Shown: positions 33,030 through 45,105 of the stretch, one piece after another | Layout of the letters: each line of letters opens with the position of its first letter | Position numbering within the stretch: position 1 is the first letter of the stretch | NCBI RefSeq assembly: GCF_047675955.1 | Contig: NC_132914.1 | Location: 130,186,663-130,250,662 of the forward strand | Length of the DNA stretch: 64,000 bases | From: Chlorocebus sabaeus | Lineage: Eukaryota > Chordata > Mammalia > Primates > Cercopithecidae | Reading direction: 5' to 3' | Position numbers and translations under genes: made by a program | The notes under the pieces: generated by a model | Told to the model about the DNA's origin: nothing | Seen by the model: only the letters and a program-made list of their open reading frames with translations | Databases searched by the model: none

Positions 33030-33912
33030 ATGTATATAACAATACCAGCACAAAAGTGGGGGTGGGAGCTAGAGCTATATAGGAATAATGGGTTTATAAA
33101 AATCTTACTGGAATTAAGGTAGTATAAATCTGAAGTAGACTCTGATAAGTCAGTGTGTATTTAACACACCCTAGAACGAACACTAAGGAAATTACGCAAA
33201 AATATTATAAGGAATCATTAAAGAAATAAAATATTACATTAGAAAATATGCACTTAAGGGAAAGACAAAAGTGAAGGAGAAATAGATGAATAAAAATATG
33301 TGAGACATAAAATACAAAAGGGAAAGCAGCTTATGTAAATCTAACTCTATCAATAATAACTTTTTTTTAAAGAGGGTCTTGCTCTGTTGCCCAGGCTGGA
33401 GTGCAGTCGCATGATCACAGCTCACTGCAGCCTTGAACTCTTGGCTTTAAGCAATTCTCCCACCTCAGCTTCCATAGTAGGTGGGACTACAGGTGCATAC
33501 CACCATGCCTGGCTATTTTATTTTATTTATAGAGATGGGGTCTCAAGCTCCAGGGCTCAAGCAATCCTCCCATTCTGGCCTCTCAAAGCACCAAGATTAT
33601 AGGCATGAGCCAGCGCACCTGGCCAGTAATAACATTAAGTGTGAATGGATTAAACTGTCAAAAGACACAGATTGTCAAAGTGATGATAAAAAAAATCCAA
33701 CTGTGTGTAGGAGACATAATGTACATACTCAAAGATACAATTGGATTAGAAGTAAAGGATTGAAAAAGGTATAAAATGCAAACAGCAACCATAGTAAATC
33801 TCCAGTGGCTTTCTAATATCCAACATAATAGAGTTTAAAACAAAAGTTTTACTAGAGATAAAGAGAAGTATTTTATAAAGATAAGTCATCAAGAAGATGT
33901 AACAATTGTAAA
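33030..33912 (+). mobile_element. Old L1M ORF2 5' region (split by an Alu), left part
   Basis: GGATTAAACTGTCAAAAGAC, CAGATTGTCAAAGTGATGA and CATCAAGAAGATGTAACAA match the endonuclease region of ancient L1 elements. The Alu at 33361-33624 interrupts it. At 33912 it is cut by a younger L1 and resumes at 35221. Confidence 0.8.
33361..33624 (-). repeat. Alu (old), antisense
   Basis: AGAGGGTCTTGCTCTGTTGC to CAGCGCACCTGGCC. Confidence 0.9.
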
Positions 33913-35220
33913 TAGACAATTGGGATTACATCAAGGGAGGATGCTTCCATACTGCTGAAGAAACAACCAAATGAAGAGACAACCCACAGAGTGGGAGAAA
34001 ATAGTTGCACACTATCCATTTGACAAGGGGTTAATTACTAGAATATACAAGGAGCTCAAACAACTCTATAGCAAAAACAAAGAAAAATAACAAAAAAATC
34101 CCCCAAACTCCAAATCCAATTTTAAAGTAGGCAAAAGATCTGAACAGACGTTTCTCAGAGAAGATATGCAGATGTCTAACAGGTATATGAAAAAATGCTC
34201 AGTATCACTATCAGAGAAATGCAGATTAAAACCACAATCAGGTATCATCCCTCTTCAGTTAAAATGGCTTGTATCAGAAAGACAGGAAAGAACAGATGCT
34301 GGTGAGGATGTGGAGGAAGGGCAGCCCTCGTACACTGTTGTGGGAGTGTAAATTAGTACAGCCACTGTGGAGAACAGTATGGAGGCTCCTCAGAAAAACT
34401 GAAAATAGAACTGTCATATGATCCAGCAACCCCACTACTGGGCAGATATCCAAAAGAGAGGAAATCAGTACGTCAAAGGGACACCTGCATTCCCGCGTTT
34501 CCTGCAGCACTATCCACAAGAGCCAAAAATAGGAAGTCAGGCCGGGCGCAGTGTCTCACGCCTGTAATCCCAGCACTTTGGAAGGCCGAGATGGGTGGAT
34601 CACTTGAGGTCAGGAGTTCAAGACCAGCTTGGCCAGCATGGTGAAACCCTGTCTCTACTAAAAATACAAAAAGTACTGGGTATAGTGGCGGACACCTGTA
34701 GTCCCAGCTACTCAGGAGGCTGAGGCAGGAGAATCACTTGAACCTGGGAGGCGGAGGTTGCAGTGAGTTGAGATTGCATCACAGCAGTCAAGCCTGGGCA
34801 ACAGAGTGAAGCTCCGTCTCAAAAAAAAAAAAAAAGAAAAGAAAAGAAATCAACATAAGAGCGCATCAACAGATGAATAAAGAAAATGTGATATATATAA
34901 ATACAGTCAATATGACCAGTCATAAAAAATAATAAAATCCTATCATTTGCACCAACTGGGATGGAACTGAAAGCCATTATATTAAGTGAAATAAGCCAAG
35001 CACAGAAAGACAAATATTGCATGTTGTCACTCTTATTTGGAAGCTAAAAAAGTGGACCTCATGAAGATAAGGGTTACCAGAAGCTGGGAAGAGAGGGAGG
35101 GATGAAAGGGAAAAATATGAATGTATTTATTATTGCTGAACTGTACACTTAAAAATGGTAATGATATATATTTACATTTTATTTATATATTTATATTTTG
35201 CCTCAATAAAAAAGGCAAAA
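33913..35220 (+). mobile_element. Younger L1 3' end nested in the older L1M
   Basis: Contains the ORF2 3' region and 3' UTR (GTACAGCCACTGTGGAGAAC, GATCCAGCAACCCCACTACT, GAACTGTACACTTAAAAATG) and ends A-rich. Flanked by imperfect 19-bp duplications at 33894-33912 and 35221-35239 (two mismatches). 5'-truncated, frames broken; an Alu sits within it. Confidence 0.92.
34540..34849 (+). repeat. Alu inside the nested L1
   Basis: GGCCGGGCGCAGTGTCTCAC to an A-rich AAGAAAAGAAAAG tail; third level of nesting. Confidence 0.95.
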
Positions 35221-35355
35221 AAGATATAGCAATTGTAAACATATGTACCTAATAACAGAGCACCAAAATACATCAAGCAAAATCTGACAGAAATGAAGAG
35301 AGAAATGGACAACTCAACAATACTAGTTGGAGACTTAGTATCTCAGTATAATAAC
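35221..35355 (+). mobile_element. Old L1M, right part after the nested L1
   Basis: Continues the interrupted element: CCTAATAACAGAGCACCAAA, then GAGAAATGGACAACTCAACA and GTTGGAGACTTAG. Confidence 0.85.
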
Positions 35356-35361
35356 AATTGT

Positions 35362-35770
35362 ATAAATTGTGTAGGAGTGTTGTAATAACCACAAACTGGA
35401 TGGCTTAAACAACACAGATATATTATCTTACTGTTCTGGAGGCTGCATGTTTGAAATCAAGGCATTGACAGGTTTGGTTCCTTCTGAGGGCTCTGAGGGA
35501 AGGATCTGTTCCAGGCTCCTCTCGGCTTGTATCTGGCTGTCTTCTCACTATGTCTCATCACATAATCTCCCCTCTATATGTGCATGTCTCTGTCCAAACT
35601 TCCCCTTTTTATAGGGACATCAGTCATAATGACTCTGAAGTCCTCATTTTAACATTATTACCTCTGTAAAGACACTCCAAATAAGGCGTCACTCTGAGGT
35701 ATGGAAATTAGGACCCCAACATATCTCTTTGAGTTGGGGGGGGGGGGACACTGTTTCACCACTGAAGTGT
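35362..35770 (-). repeat. MaLR LTR (MLT1/MST type), antisense
   Basis: AACTGGATGGCTTAAACAAC, TTCTGGAGGCTGCATGTTTG and TCCCCTTTTTATAGGGACAT are reverse-complement MaLR LTR text. Includes a 12-G run at 35736-35747. Confidence 0.85.
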
Positions 35771-35817
35771 TTAGGGATGTCGAGAAATTATACCTCCAAC
35801 CCATGCTCATACATTTC

Positions 35818-36120
35818 TTTTTTTTTTTTTTTTTTTTTTGAGACAGAGTCTCACTCTCACTGAGACTGAAGTGCAGTGGCGCCCTGTTGGCTCACTGCAA
35901 CCTCTGCCTCCCGGGTTCAAGTGATTCTCCTGCCTCAGCCTCCTGAGTAGCTGGGATTACAGGCACCCACCACCACGCCCGGCTAGTTTTTATATTTTTA
36001 GTAGAGATGGGTTTTCACCATGTTGACCAGGCTGGTCTTGAACTCCTGACCTCAGGTGATCCACCTGCCTCGGCCTCCCAGAGTGCTGGGATTATAGATG
36101 TGAGCCACTGTGCCCTGCCA
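35818..36120 (-). repeat. Alu, antisense, with target-site duplication
   Basis: ATGCTCATACATTTC at 35803-35817 and 36121-36135. Confidence 0.96.
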
Positions 36121-36152
36121 ATGCTCATACATTTCAAGAAAAACATTTATTT

Positions 36153-36456
36153 GGCTGGCGCGGTGGCTCACGTCTGTAATCCCAGCATTTTGGGAGGCTG
36201 AGGCGAGCGGATCACCTGCAGTTGGGAGTTTGAGACCAGGCTGGCCAACATGGTGAAACCCCCATCTCTACTAAAAATACAAAAATTACCCGGGCGTGGT
36301 GGCGGTCACCTGTAATCCCAGATACTTGGGAGGCTGAGGCAGGAGAATGGGGTGAACCCGGGAGCCAGAGGTTGCAGTGAGCCGGGATCACACCACTGCA
36401 CTCCAGCCTGGGTGACAGAGTGAAACTCTGTCTAAAAAAAAAAAAGAAAGAAAAAT
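36153..36456 (+). repeat. Alu
   Basis: GGCTGGCGCGGTGGCTCACG to a mixed A/G tail. Confidence 0.94.
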
Positions 36457-36879
36457 GTGTGTTTATAGAGAAAGCTAACATGGTAAAAATTTGAGGAATT
36501 TTGGTAAAGAATATTTACAAATTCATTATCATTGTGTAAATTCTGTATTACTCTTTAAACTTTCATGTTGTATGGAGTCATTTCTAAATTTTAAAAAATT
36601 TTAGGAGGATACTAAGGATAACTATAAGCCAATCAATATAAAAGCAACAAAATTTTCAATTTTCTAGAATATTGCACATTATCAAAACTGACCAAGCAGA
36701 GAAAGCAAGACTGAGTAAAATCAACAATAAATAAGAAAATTGGAGTATCAAAAGCTTCCCTCAGTGAAATATAGCAAGCCCAGATGAATGTCCAATAAAA
36801 TGTTCACAAACATTGAGGACTTGATTATCATTAGGTTATGTAAGCGGTGTTAGAAATTTTTTAAAATATTGATTACTTC
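36457..36879 (+). repeat. Probable L1 ORF2 fragment
   Basis: A-rich text such as GAAAGCAAGACTGAGTAAAA; may continue at 37290-37400 after the Alu. Low certainty. Confidence 0.4.
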
Positions 36880-37190
36880 GGCCGGGCGCGGGGGCTCACA
36901 CCTGTAATCCCAGCACTTTGGGAGGCCGAGGCGGGCGGATCACGAGGTCAGGAGATTGAGACCATCCTGGCTAACACAGTGAAACCCCATCTCTACTAAA
37001 AATACAAAAAATTAGCTGGGCGTGGTGGTGGGCGCCCGTAGTCCCAGCTACTCGAGAAGCTGAGGCAGGGAAATGGCGTGAACCCAGGAGGCAGAGCTTG
37101 CAGTGAGCCGAGATTGCCCCATTGCACTCCAGCGTGGGCGACAGAGTGAGCCTCCGTCTCAAAAAAGAAAAAAAAAAAAAAAAAAAAAAA
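36880..37190 (+). repeat. Alu (young)
   Basis: GGCCGGGCGCGGGGGCTCAC; long A tail merging with AT-rich DNA (37191-37275) of TA repeats. Confidence 0.95.
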
Positions 37191-37463
37191 ATTTTTACAT
37201 ATAATATGTAATATATATAAATTTACGTATTTCGTATAATATATATATAAATTTGGAAGATATATATATATGTCTCTTCCAAATTCACCTAGAAATTCTT
37301 TTACAACCTTTACACCAAATCAGGATAGAGACAGTAGAAGAAAGAAATACAGGTCAATCTAATACATGGAAATTTTCTGAGTAAGTGAAATCCAGGTCTC
37401 TTTCGCCATACATTTGATATAAGGTTGACTAGGAAATTACAATCATCAACCATGTTTTACATA

Positions 37464-37990
37464 TGTGGCAGATTTTGTTTTCTGAGGTGGGCTATGACAG
37501 TAGCTGCCATCTCGTCTCCTCTCCTACAGTGTGATCTTGCCACTCCTCCCACTGATAGTCTTGCCCCATCCTTTGAGTTTTGTTGGCTTGTGACTCACTT
37601 GTAGCCAAGAGAGTGTGGAGGAAGTGATCATGTAAGACTTTGCAGGATATAAAAAGGAATATGGCTTCTGCCTTGATTTCAGAGATCCTTCATTTGCCAT
37701 GTAAGCAGTCCTTGAAGCTGCAGTACTAGGAGGAAATCTCAAATAGTCCATATAGAGAAACCACACAGAGAGGCTCTGAGATGACATAAAAAGAAAGAGA
37801 TGCTTGTCCAGCCCCTTATGCTCCCGTTCCATGCCTTTCCGGCTCCATGAGAGATCCTGACCCAGAAGTGCTCAGTCAAACCTCTCCTGAATCCCTGACA
37901 AACAGACACCATCAGAGATAATAACGTCTTTGTTGCCATTTGTGCTATAATGTTTTGAGGTGATGTTTTAGACCACAGTAGTGATTGGAA
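37464..37990 (+). repeat. MLT1-type LTR, candidate 5' copy
   Basis: Begins near TGTGGCAGATTTT; GTTGGCTTGTGACTCACTTG and the AGAGAGTGTGGAGGAAGTGA segment are MLT1-like. Pairs with the candidate copy at 39664-40675. Confidence 0.65.
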
Positions 37991-39663
37991 TGTAGTGTTG
38001 GAAGTGGGGTGCTACTCACATGCATCACTGGCCTTGGCACTGGATTATGAGCAGAATCTGAAAGGCCCTTGAGTAAAATGTCAGTAAAACTCAGTGAGCT
38101 TTGGGGATGGTATTAGCAGAGTCTAAAAGTCATCAAGGAGGTTGCTGGTGAGGGCTTGAAGGAACACAAGGAAAGCATTATTGAAACATGGAGAAAATGA
38201 GACTTTTTTATGTAGTGACAGGACGTTTATCAACAGTGTCACTTAATGTAAACTGAAAATAGAAAGTGTACCTCATCACTTCAGTGATAGAGCTAAGTGT
38301 TTTCTAGACCCAGGGTTCAGGATGCTACCTGGTTTCTCATTGCTTATAATAAAATGAGAGAGGAAAGAGAACTAAAAAATGAACCATTCCATGGGGGAAA
38401 TAAATGGACCAGAACAGTCTTTTCAGCTTGTAAAGCATTCTCAAAGTAAGAAAGCTCCTCAGGGAGAAGACACAATCCAAGACTGGCTATAGTACCCTTG
38501 TGTAAGATTCCAGAAATGTCTAATGTGGTATCTCCTGACCCCCTTCATTGAATAAACAAAAAGAGCTTCTAAGGACTCGAGGGAATGCTTCTGTGAACCC
38601 TCTCTCATAAGCAACAGAACTGCCAAGAATTTTAAAGGTGAGGTCCCACACAAGGCCCACAGAGAGCCCGTGGTAGAGAAAGTCTTATTAAGAGATTTTT
38701 GGGGTATGGCTTTTGTCTAATGGGATGGATTGTACACAGAGATAAAAATCCCACACGTTTTTAAAAACAGTGATGCTAGCTTGACAGATATGGACAAACT
38801 ACAAAAAAGGTATTTGAACTCTCAACCTTTTTGCTCAGGAAGGAGGTTGAGAAGGATACTCAGTTGCAAACATGGTCACATTTTATGAGAAACCATGGAT
38901 GACTCAAGACAGCAGAACTAAGATCCAGAGGGTAAAGCAAAGAGCCGTGGAGAAGTCCAAGAAAGCAGAACCAAACCCTAACCACCGAACTGGTAATGGG
39001 TGCCCAGTAGGATTTAAGAATTTCTATGGAACAGTGACTACTGTGTGCCTCCTCTTGTCCCCACTTTTTTTGTTTTGTTTTGTTTTGTTTGTTTTTTGAG
39101 ACGGAGTCTTGCTCTGTCGCCCAGGCTGGAGTGCAGTGGCGGAATCTTGGCTCACTGCAAGCTCCGCCTCCCAGGTTCAGGCCATTCTTTTGCCTCAGCC
39201 TCTCGAGTAGCTGGGAGTACAGGTGCCCACCACCTCGCCCGGCTAATTTTTTGTGTTTTTAGTAGAGACGGGGTTTCACCGTGTTAGCCAGGATGGTCTT
39301 GATCTCCTGACCTCGTGATCCGCCTGCCTCGGCCTCCCAAAGTGCTGGGATTACAGGCGTGAGCCACCGCGCCCGGCCTTGTCCCCACTTTTGAATGGGA
39401 GTATTGATAGCAGTTTTTCTATGTCTGCCCCACTGTTATGTCCTGGGTGTATAAGATGAAAATAACTTGTCTCATATTTCACAGGCATTCAGATTGGGAG
39501 AAATAGCACCTCAGGAACTGCATCCTCAAGAGCCCCGTCTGCACCTGTAGCAGAGTCTGACGATGAGATCCTGGTCTTCAATCTGATATCATAGTGGGAT
39601 GAGACGTTGGGATCTTGGCGGGGAGGTGGCTATACTTTGCCGGGGGGCGGGGGGGATGAGAAC
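37991..39663 (+). mobile_element. MaLR (MLT1-type) internal region
   Basis: Lies between two LTR-like segments in the same orientation. GAATTTCTATGGAACAGTGA and CATTCAGATTGGGAGAAATA resemble MLT1 internal sequence. No intact frame. An Alu interrupts it. Confidence 0.6.
39069..39377 (-). repeat. Alu, antisense, with target-site duplication
   Basis: (GTTTT)n head. CTTGTCCCCACTTTT at 39054-39068 and 39378-39392. Confidence 0.96.
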
Positions 39664-39840
39664 TGTTACGGCGAGAGGGCCGACCGTGGTAATTCCAAAC
39701 ATGGCAAAAACAGTATCTCTTACCGCACATTCTCTTCTACACTGTGACTGCCGTTTCTCCCATGAGAGTTGAGGTCGACGCCAGCTCCTTGAACCTGGGT
39801 TGACTTGTAATTTGCCTGTAGCCGAGAGAATGCAGCAGCA

Positions 39841-39977
39841 ATAGGCCAGGTGCAGTGGCTCACACCTGTAATCCCAGAGCTTCAGGATGCCAAGGCGGGA
39901 AAATTGCTTGAGCCCAGGAGTTTGAGACCAGCCTGGGAAACACCATGAAACCCTGTTTCTATTTTAAAAAGCAAAAA
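39841..39977 (+). repeat. Free left Alu monomer-like insertion
   Basis: AGGCCAGGTGCAGTGGCTCA to TTTTAAAAAGCAAAA, only the left half. AGAATGCAGCAG occurs at 39827-39838 and 39978-39989. Confidence 0.88.
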
Positions 39978-40277
39978 AGAATGCAGCAGAGGTGAAGCTG
40001 TGTAACTTCCAGAGCTAGGTCGTAAAAGGTGATGCAGCTTCCACCTTGTCACTGGAATTCACACTCTTGCACCCCTTGGCAGCCAATGGCCCTGAGCTGC
40101 CCTGTGGTAAGAAAGCCCAAACTAGGTCTCACACAGACTACATCAAGAGTGAGGGATGCTTAAAGCACCCCCAGGCATTCCAGCCCCTTCTCTTCTAGAT
40201 CTAGCCTTAGAAAAAGCTGCCTAGCTGAGCCTGTCTTGAATTCCTGACCCAGGAAACTCTTAGATATCATAAGTCAC

Positions 40278-40572
40278 TTTTTTTTTTTTTTTTTTTTTTT
40301 TTGAGATGGAGTCTCACTCTGTTGCCCAGGCTGGAGTGCAGTGGCACGATTCTGGCTCACTGCAACCTCCTCCCAGGTTCAAGCAGTTCTCAGCCTCCTG
40401 AGTAGCTGGGATTACAGGTGCCTGCCACCATACTTGGCTAATTTTTGTACTTTTAGTAGACATGGGGTTTCACCATCTTGGGCAGGCTGGTTTTGAACTC
40501 CTGACTTCATGATCCACCTGCCTTGGCCTCCCAAAGTGCTGGGATTAGAGGCGTGAGCCACCGTGCCCGGCC
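40278..40572 (-). repeat. Alu, antisense
   Basis: Long T run to CCGTGCCCGGCC; ATAAGTCACT flanks both sides. Confidence 0.95.
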
Positions 40573-40698
40573 AATAAGTCACTCTTTTTTTAGGTAATCA
40601 AGTTAAAATAATAAGTCACTAAATTTTGAGGTGTTCTGTTATGTAGAAGAGTGACTGGACCAAGCCACAAAAAGGACAACTTCATATAGTTCAACTTT

Positions 40699-40988
40699 TT
40701 TTTTTTTTTGGTACAGAGTCTCACTCTGTCACCCCAGCTGGAGTGCAGTGGCATAATTTCAGCTCACAGCAACCTCCGCCTTCAAGGTTCAAGTGATTAT
40801 TGTGCCTCAGCCTCCCAAGTAGCTGAGATTACAGGCACCTGCCACCAGCCTGGCTAATTTTTGTATTTTTAGTAGAGACGGGGTTTCACTCTGTTGACCA
40901 GGCTGGTCTCGAACTCTTGATGTCAAGTGATTGCCCGCCTTGGCCTCCCAAAGTGCTGGGATTACAGGTGTGAGCCACTGCACCTGGC
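40699..40988 (-). repeat. Alu, antisense, with target-site duplication
   Basis: TAGTTCAACTTT at 40687-40698 and 40989-41000. Confidence 0.95.
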
Positions 40989-41000
40989 TAGTTCAACTTT

Positions 41001-41338
41001 ATAAATAAATGTCAAAGATAATTCAATATTAAAGTTTATTTACCATTTTAACCAGATAATGTAGAAATAGGGTGATATGAAACATAAGTACTTATATAGT
41101 TTAAGAAAAATAAACTATATAAGTAAATTATTTATATTCAATAAATTGGAGCAATTCTTTGTTATAAAATTCTTAAGAAACTCAGAATAAAATGCAACAC
41201 CCTTTTCTCATGATAAACCTCTCAGCAAACATACTTCAAGCAGAACCTTACAAACAGTATAATTAAAATGAGGAACCACTGAGATCATCACTCTTTCTCA
41301 TTATTTCTCCCTGGCATTGAGCTGGGGTCCTAACCAAT
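41001..41338 (+). repeat. L1 ORF2 fragment
   Basis: AAATGCAACACCCTTTTCTC and CATGATAAACCTCTCAGCAA match the L1 reverse-transcriptase region. Confidence 0.6.
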
Positions 41339-41911
41339 GTGATACAGCAGGACGAGCCACAGACAAAACTTCTCAGACACCAGATTAAAGAAGGAAGAGG
41401 TTTTTTATTCGGCTGGGAGCGCTGGCAGACTCACGTCTTAAGAGCTGAGCTCCCCGAAAAAGAAATTTCTAGCCCTTTTAAGAGCTTACAACTTTAAGGG
41501 GTCTACGTGAAAGGGTCGTGATAAATCAGGTGTGAGGAACGTGACTGGGGGCTACATGCATCAGCTAACAGAACAAAAAGTTTTACGGTGCTTTCTCCTA
41601 CAATATCTGGAATTTACAGATAACACAAGTAGTTTTGGTCAGGGGTTAATATTATTATTATTTTAACCACCAGGGCCAGGTGGTGGTGCCAAGGTTGTCT
41701 AGCTATTTATCTTCTGTTTCTTTGCAACTTTCTACTTTCCCCCTTCTCTCTTTTCATAAACTAGGGAAAAGGGGAGGTGGGGGAGAAGCTGGGAAGGACA
41801 ACAGAAGTGGTGGTCTCATGTTAGTGGTAAGACAAGGAATGAAGATTAAGAGGTATATTGGACTGGAAAGAAAGAGAAATATTTTTGGTTGTTTGCAAGC
41901 AAGATCTTGTG
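41339..41911 (-). repeat. ERV LTR (class I type), antisense
   Basis: GACGAGCCACAGACAAAACT, GAGGTTTTTTATTCGGCTGG (an AATAAA signal on the minus strand) and ATCTGGAATTTACAGATAAC are LTR-like. Family and exact ends uncertain; no internal region seen beside it. Confidence 0.6.
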
Positions 41912-42440
41912 ATGATTAATGTTAGGTGTCAGTTTGACTGGATTAAAGGATACCCAGATAGCTGGCAAAATATTACTTCTGGGTATGCCTGTGGGGCTCT
42001 TCCAGAGGAGACTGGCATTTGAATCAGTAGAGTAAGGAAGATCCACCCTCACCCAGTGAGAACGGGCACTGTCCAATCTGTTGAGGGCCCAGACAGAAGA
42101 AAAAGGCTGATAAGAGGTGATTTCACTCTCTCCTGGAGCAGAGACACCATCTTCTTCTGCCCTTCAACATCAGAACCCAAGGTCCCCAGGCCTTCAGCCT
42201 CCAGCTGAGAGTTAAGCCACTGGCTTCCCTGGTTTTGAGGCCTTGGTACTTGGACTGAGCCACTCTACCAGCTTCTCAGATTTTCCAGCTTGCAATTGCA
42301 CATCTGTGGGACTTCTTATAAGGACACTAATCACCTTCTGTAATCCCACGAGCCAATTCCCATAGTGAATCCCCTCCCACACATCTGTTCGTCTACCTCT
42401 CTAGCCTATTGGTTCTGTCTCTCTGACTAATACAGATCTA
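41912..42440 (+). repeat. Ancient mammalian interspersed repeat
   Basis: TGTCAGTTTGACTGGATTAA at the start and CTATTGGTTCTGTCTCTCTG with CTGACTAATACAGA at the end are those of a widespread LTR-like repeat (I would guess the MLT2 group). Nearly full length. Confidence 0.6.
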
Positions 42441-42494
42441 AGAAGTGACTTCAGCATTGTTCCAAGGTATGTATTAATACTGTTGCTGTTTACT

Positions 42495-42957
42495 GTTCGT
42501 CTTAGTCTACGCAGACTGCTAGAAGAAACTATTACAGACTGGGTAGCTTAAACAATTTATTTTCTCACAATTCTGGAGGCTACAAGTCTGCAATCAGTGT
42601 GTCAGCAAGATACGTTTAAGAAGTTTGTATTTAATTCATGAGTGTTTTAAGAGATGGGGTTTGACGCCGTTTCCTAGGCTGGAGAGCAGCACTGCAATCA
42701 TAGCTCACTGCAGCCTCGAACTCCTGGACTCAGGTGATCCTCCTGCCTCAGCCTCCCAAGTAGTTGGGACTATAGGCAACCACCATCACACCTGGCCAAT
42801 TTATTTTTATGTTTTAAGACAGGTCTTGCTATGTTGCCCAGGCTTAGCATGATGGGTTTTGGTTGGGGCTGTCTCCCTGACTTACAGATGGCTGCCTTCT
42901 CACTGTCTTCACACGGCCTTTCCTCAGTGGGAGCTCAGAGAGCGAGTGTGTGTTCTC
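42495..42957 (-). repeat. MaLR LTR, antisense, first part (contains an Alu)
   Basis: GACTGGGTAGCTTAAACAAT, TTCTGGAGGCTACAAGTCTG; after the Alu, GATGGCTGCCTTCTCACTGT and CACACGGCCTTTCCTC. It stops at about 42957 and its end appears at 45106-45228. Confidence 0.8.
42643..42845 (-). repeat. Alu (old, truncated), antisense
   Basis: AGAGATGGGGTTTGACGCCG to TTGCTATGTTGCCCAGGCT; the remaining part is absent. Confidence 0.88.
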
Positions 42958-44803
42958 TGATGGCAGCGGCAGGCTATCCAGAGTGGCCACTGCCATCAGG
43001 CCGGCAGCAGCGGCAGGAGCGGCTGTGGGGGCAGCAGTGGGTCTCCCGCCCTGTGTCGCAGAGGCAGCTGATGCCCTGCCTTCACCCTTGTGTGGCTGCG
43101 TGGTACCCGCTCCCCGGCCCCTGGTCCCCCATGGCTGCTCTCACCTGCCGCCACTGCAGGGAGGGCACGGGGAGGAAGCAGAGCTGGACCCGAGGATGCT
43201 GTGCTCCACGGAGCTGGCAGGAGCCAGGGACAAGCAGGAGCCCCTCCAGAGCCTGCTTCCCTGGAAGCCACTGCGATAGGGCCAGGCTGGGCCACCCGTG
43301 ATCGGGCAGAGAGGGGCCCAGTGAGGACCTGCAGCCCCCACCCCAGGCTGCCAGGAGGCTGCGGCCAGGGCTGCCTGCCCATTGCACAAAGCAGGCCGGA
43401 GCCCTGCTCTCCAGGCGCAGGACCCGGGCATCTCTGAACTCTGCACCCTCAGGCTCGGGTAGGACCCCTCCCCCGACAGGCTCGGGGGGATCTCCTCCCG
43501 CTGCCTGGCCTCTTCCTGCTCCCAGCACCCAGCCCAGTCTTGGAGCGGGGTTGGAGTTGAGCTCAGGCACAGTCACAGCCCAGCCGGGTTTGCACATGCT
43601 CAGGGCGGAGCTGACACACCAGCCTCCTGCCGCCTCAGACCCGCCAGACTTCGGGTACCAAAGAGTGCAACGGCGAGGCCAGGGCGGGCCTGAGGGCAGC
43701 TCGGCGCTGGCCTACAGGTGCCCCTTGGTGCAAGCAGCCTGAGCGCACAGTGACAGGAGACAGGCTCCTGGGAGGAAGGGGGCGGGTCCCTGGCGAGGCC
43801 CCAGCTGCAGTCCAAGGGAGGCCTGAAGACTGGGGGGCCAGGATGCCAGTCCCACGAACCCGGGGTGGGAACTTAGGTTCCTTTTCCTGGCCGCCCATGG
43901 CCGCCCATGAACCAATCGGCGAGCACTGCCTCCTCTCTCAGCCCCGTACAAGCCCCAGGCTCAGCCAGAGCTGAACAGACAGTGGGACCATCTGCCTGCA
44001 GAGAGGGGCCACTCGCTTTAGGGCCTCCTCTCTGCTGAGAGCTGAGCCCTGGTCAGGACAACCAGCTGCAGAGAAGAGCTACCCTCTGTGCCAGGAGCTA
44101 AACACCGCGGGACACGCTGGCTGCAGATAGGAGCTGCTCCCTGCGGTCTCCTCGGAGCTGTTCTAGCACTCACCAAAGCTCCTCTTCATCTTGCTCACCC
44201 TCACTTGTCTGCCTACCTCCTTCCTTCTGGTCGCAGAACAAGAACTCAGGACCCGCTGAATGGCAAGGCTGAAAGAGCTGTAACACACACAGTGCTGAAA
44301 CGTGCCCCTTGCTCGCCACATTGTGGGTGAAGAGAGAGAAGAGCTTCAGCCCTTTGAGGAGCCCAGACCTGGGAGATCTTTGAGCCAGGGCTGTGACTTC
44401 CTCTTTGAGGCCCTGTAGTTTTTGGGGTCTCCAAGCTTCTGGGCAACACCGCATTCTCCAGTGCCAGCCATGGAAGCTGCTTGTGGTGTGCCGGGTCCAG
44501 CCGCAGCCCCACAGAGAGCTGGCACCCATGCCAGCACCTGGAGCTGCCTGCCCCACAGCAGCAGCCAGCATGTCGATGCAGGGGCTGAATCCCATGCTTG
44601 CTCACACACCCCTTGCTGCTCCACGCCTGCCTCACGGTCTCCCTTAGAGGTGTGGGATCTGGGCTGGCAGTGTGAGCTCAGCACAATGTGCTAGGCCAAG
44701 GGGGCAGAATGAGCCCAGCGGGCCTGAGCAAAACTCGAGCAAAGGTGCCTCCGGCCACAGAGGTTTCTGACAAGAAAAGTGACACCCCAAAGATCCCATA
44801 ACA
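42958..44803 (+). mobile_element. Long GC-rich LTR-like insertion (ERV1, MER52-like)
   Basis: About 1.85 kb of CpG-containing, GC-rich DNA lies inside a MaLR LTR whose halves flank it. It begins TGATGGCAGC and ends CATAACA. It carries CCAAT (AACCAATCGGCGAGCAC near 43911), AGCCAGAGCTGAACAGAC, CTGAAAGAGCTGTAACACAC and CTCGCCACATTGTGGG, phrases typical of class I LTRs. Overlapping frames of up to 171 codons on both strands are composition effects. Confidence 0.55.
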
Positions 44804-44805
44804 TC

Positions 44806-45105
44806 TTTTTTTTTCTTTTTTTTTTTTGAGACAGAGTTTCACTCTTGTTGCCCAGGCTGGAGTGCAATGGCGCAACTGGCTGACTGCAGCCTTTGCCTCC
44901 CAGGTTCAAGCAATTCTCCTGCCTCAGTCTCCCGAGCTGGGATTACAGGCATCCACCACCACGCCCGCTAATTTTTGTATTTTTAGTAGAGACAGGGTTT
45001 CACCATGTTGGCCAGGCTGGTCTCGAACTCCTGAGCTCAGGTAATCCACCTGCCTTGGTCTCCCAAAGTGCTGGGATTACAGGTGTGAGCCACCACTCCG
45101 GGCCT
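44806..45105 (-). repeat. Alu, antisense
   Basis: GAGACAGAGTTTCACTCTTG to CACTCCGGGCC, with a small deletion at CCGAGCTGGGATTACAGG. Confidence 0.93.

Larger units (their letters stand above)
39664..40675 (+). repeat. MLT1-type LTR, candidate 3' copy, split by two Alu-family insertions
   Basis: GACTTGTAATTTGCCTGTAG and the AGAGAATGCAGCAG segment parallel the 37464 copy; the end reads AAATTTTGAGGTGTTCTGTT, as MLT1 LTR ends do. Interrupted at about 39841-39977 and 40278-40572. Confidence 0.65.

Noticed and set aside
42831..44684. Many overlapping frames of 100-171 codons on both strands
   Set aside because: GC-rich composition suppresses stops; the segment looks like an LTR and no frame shows a domain.
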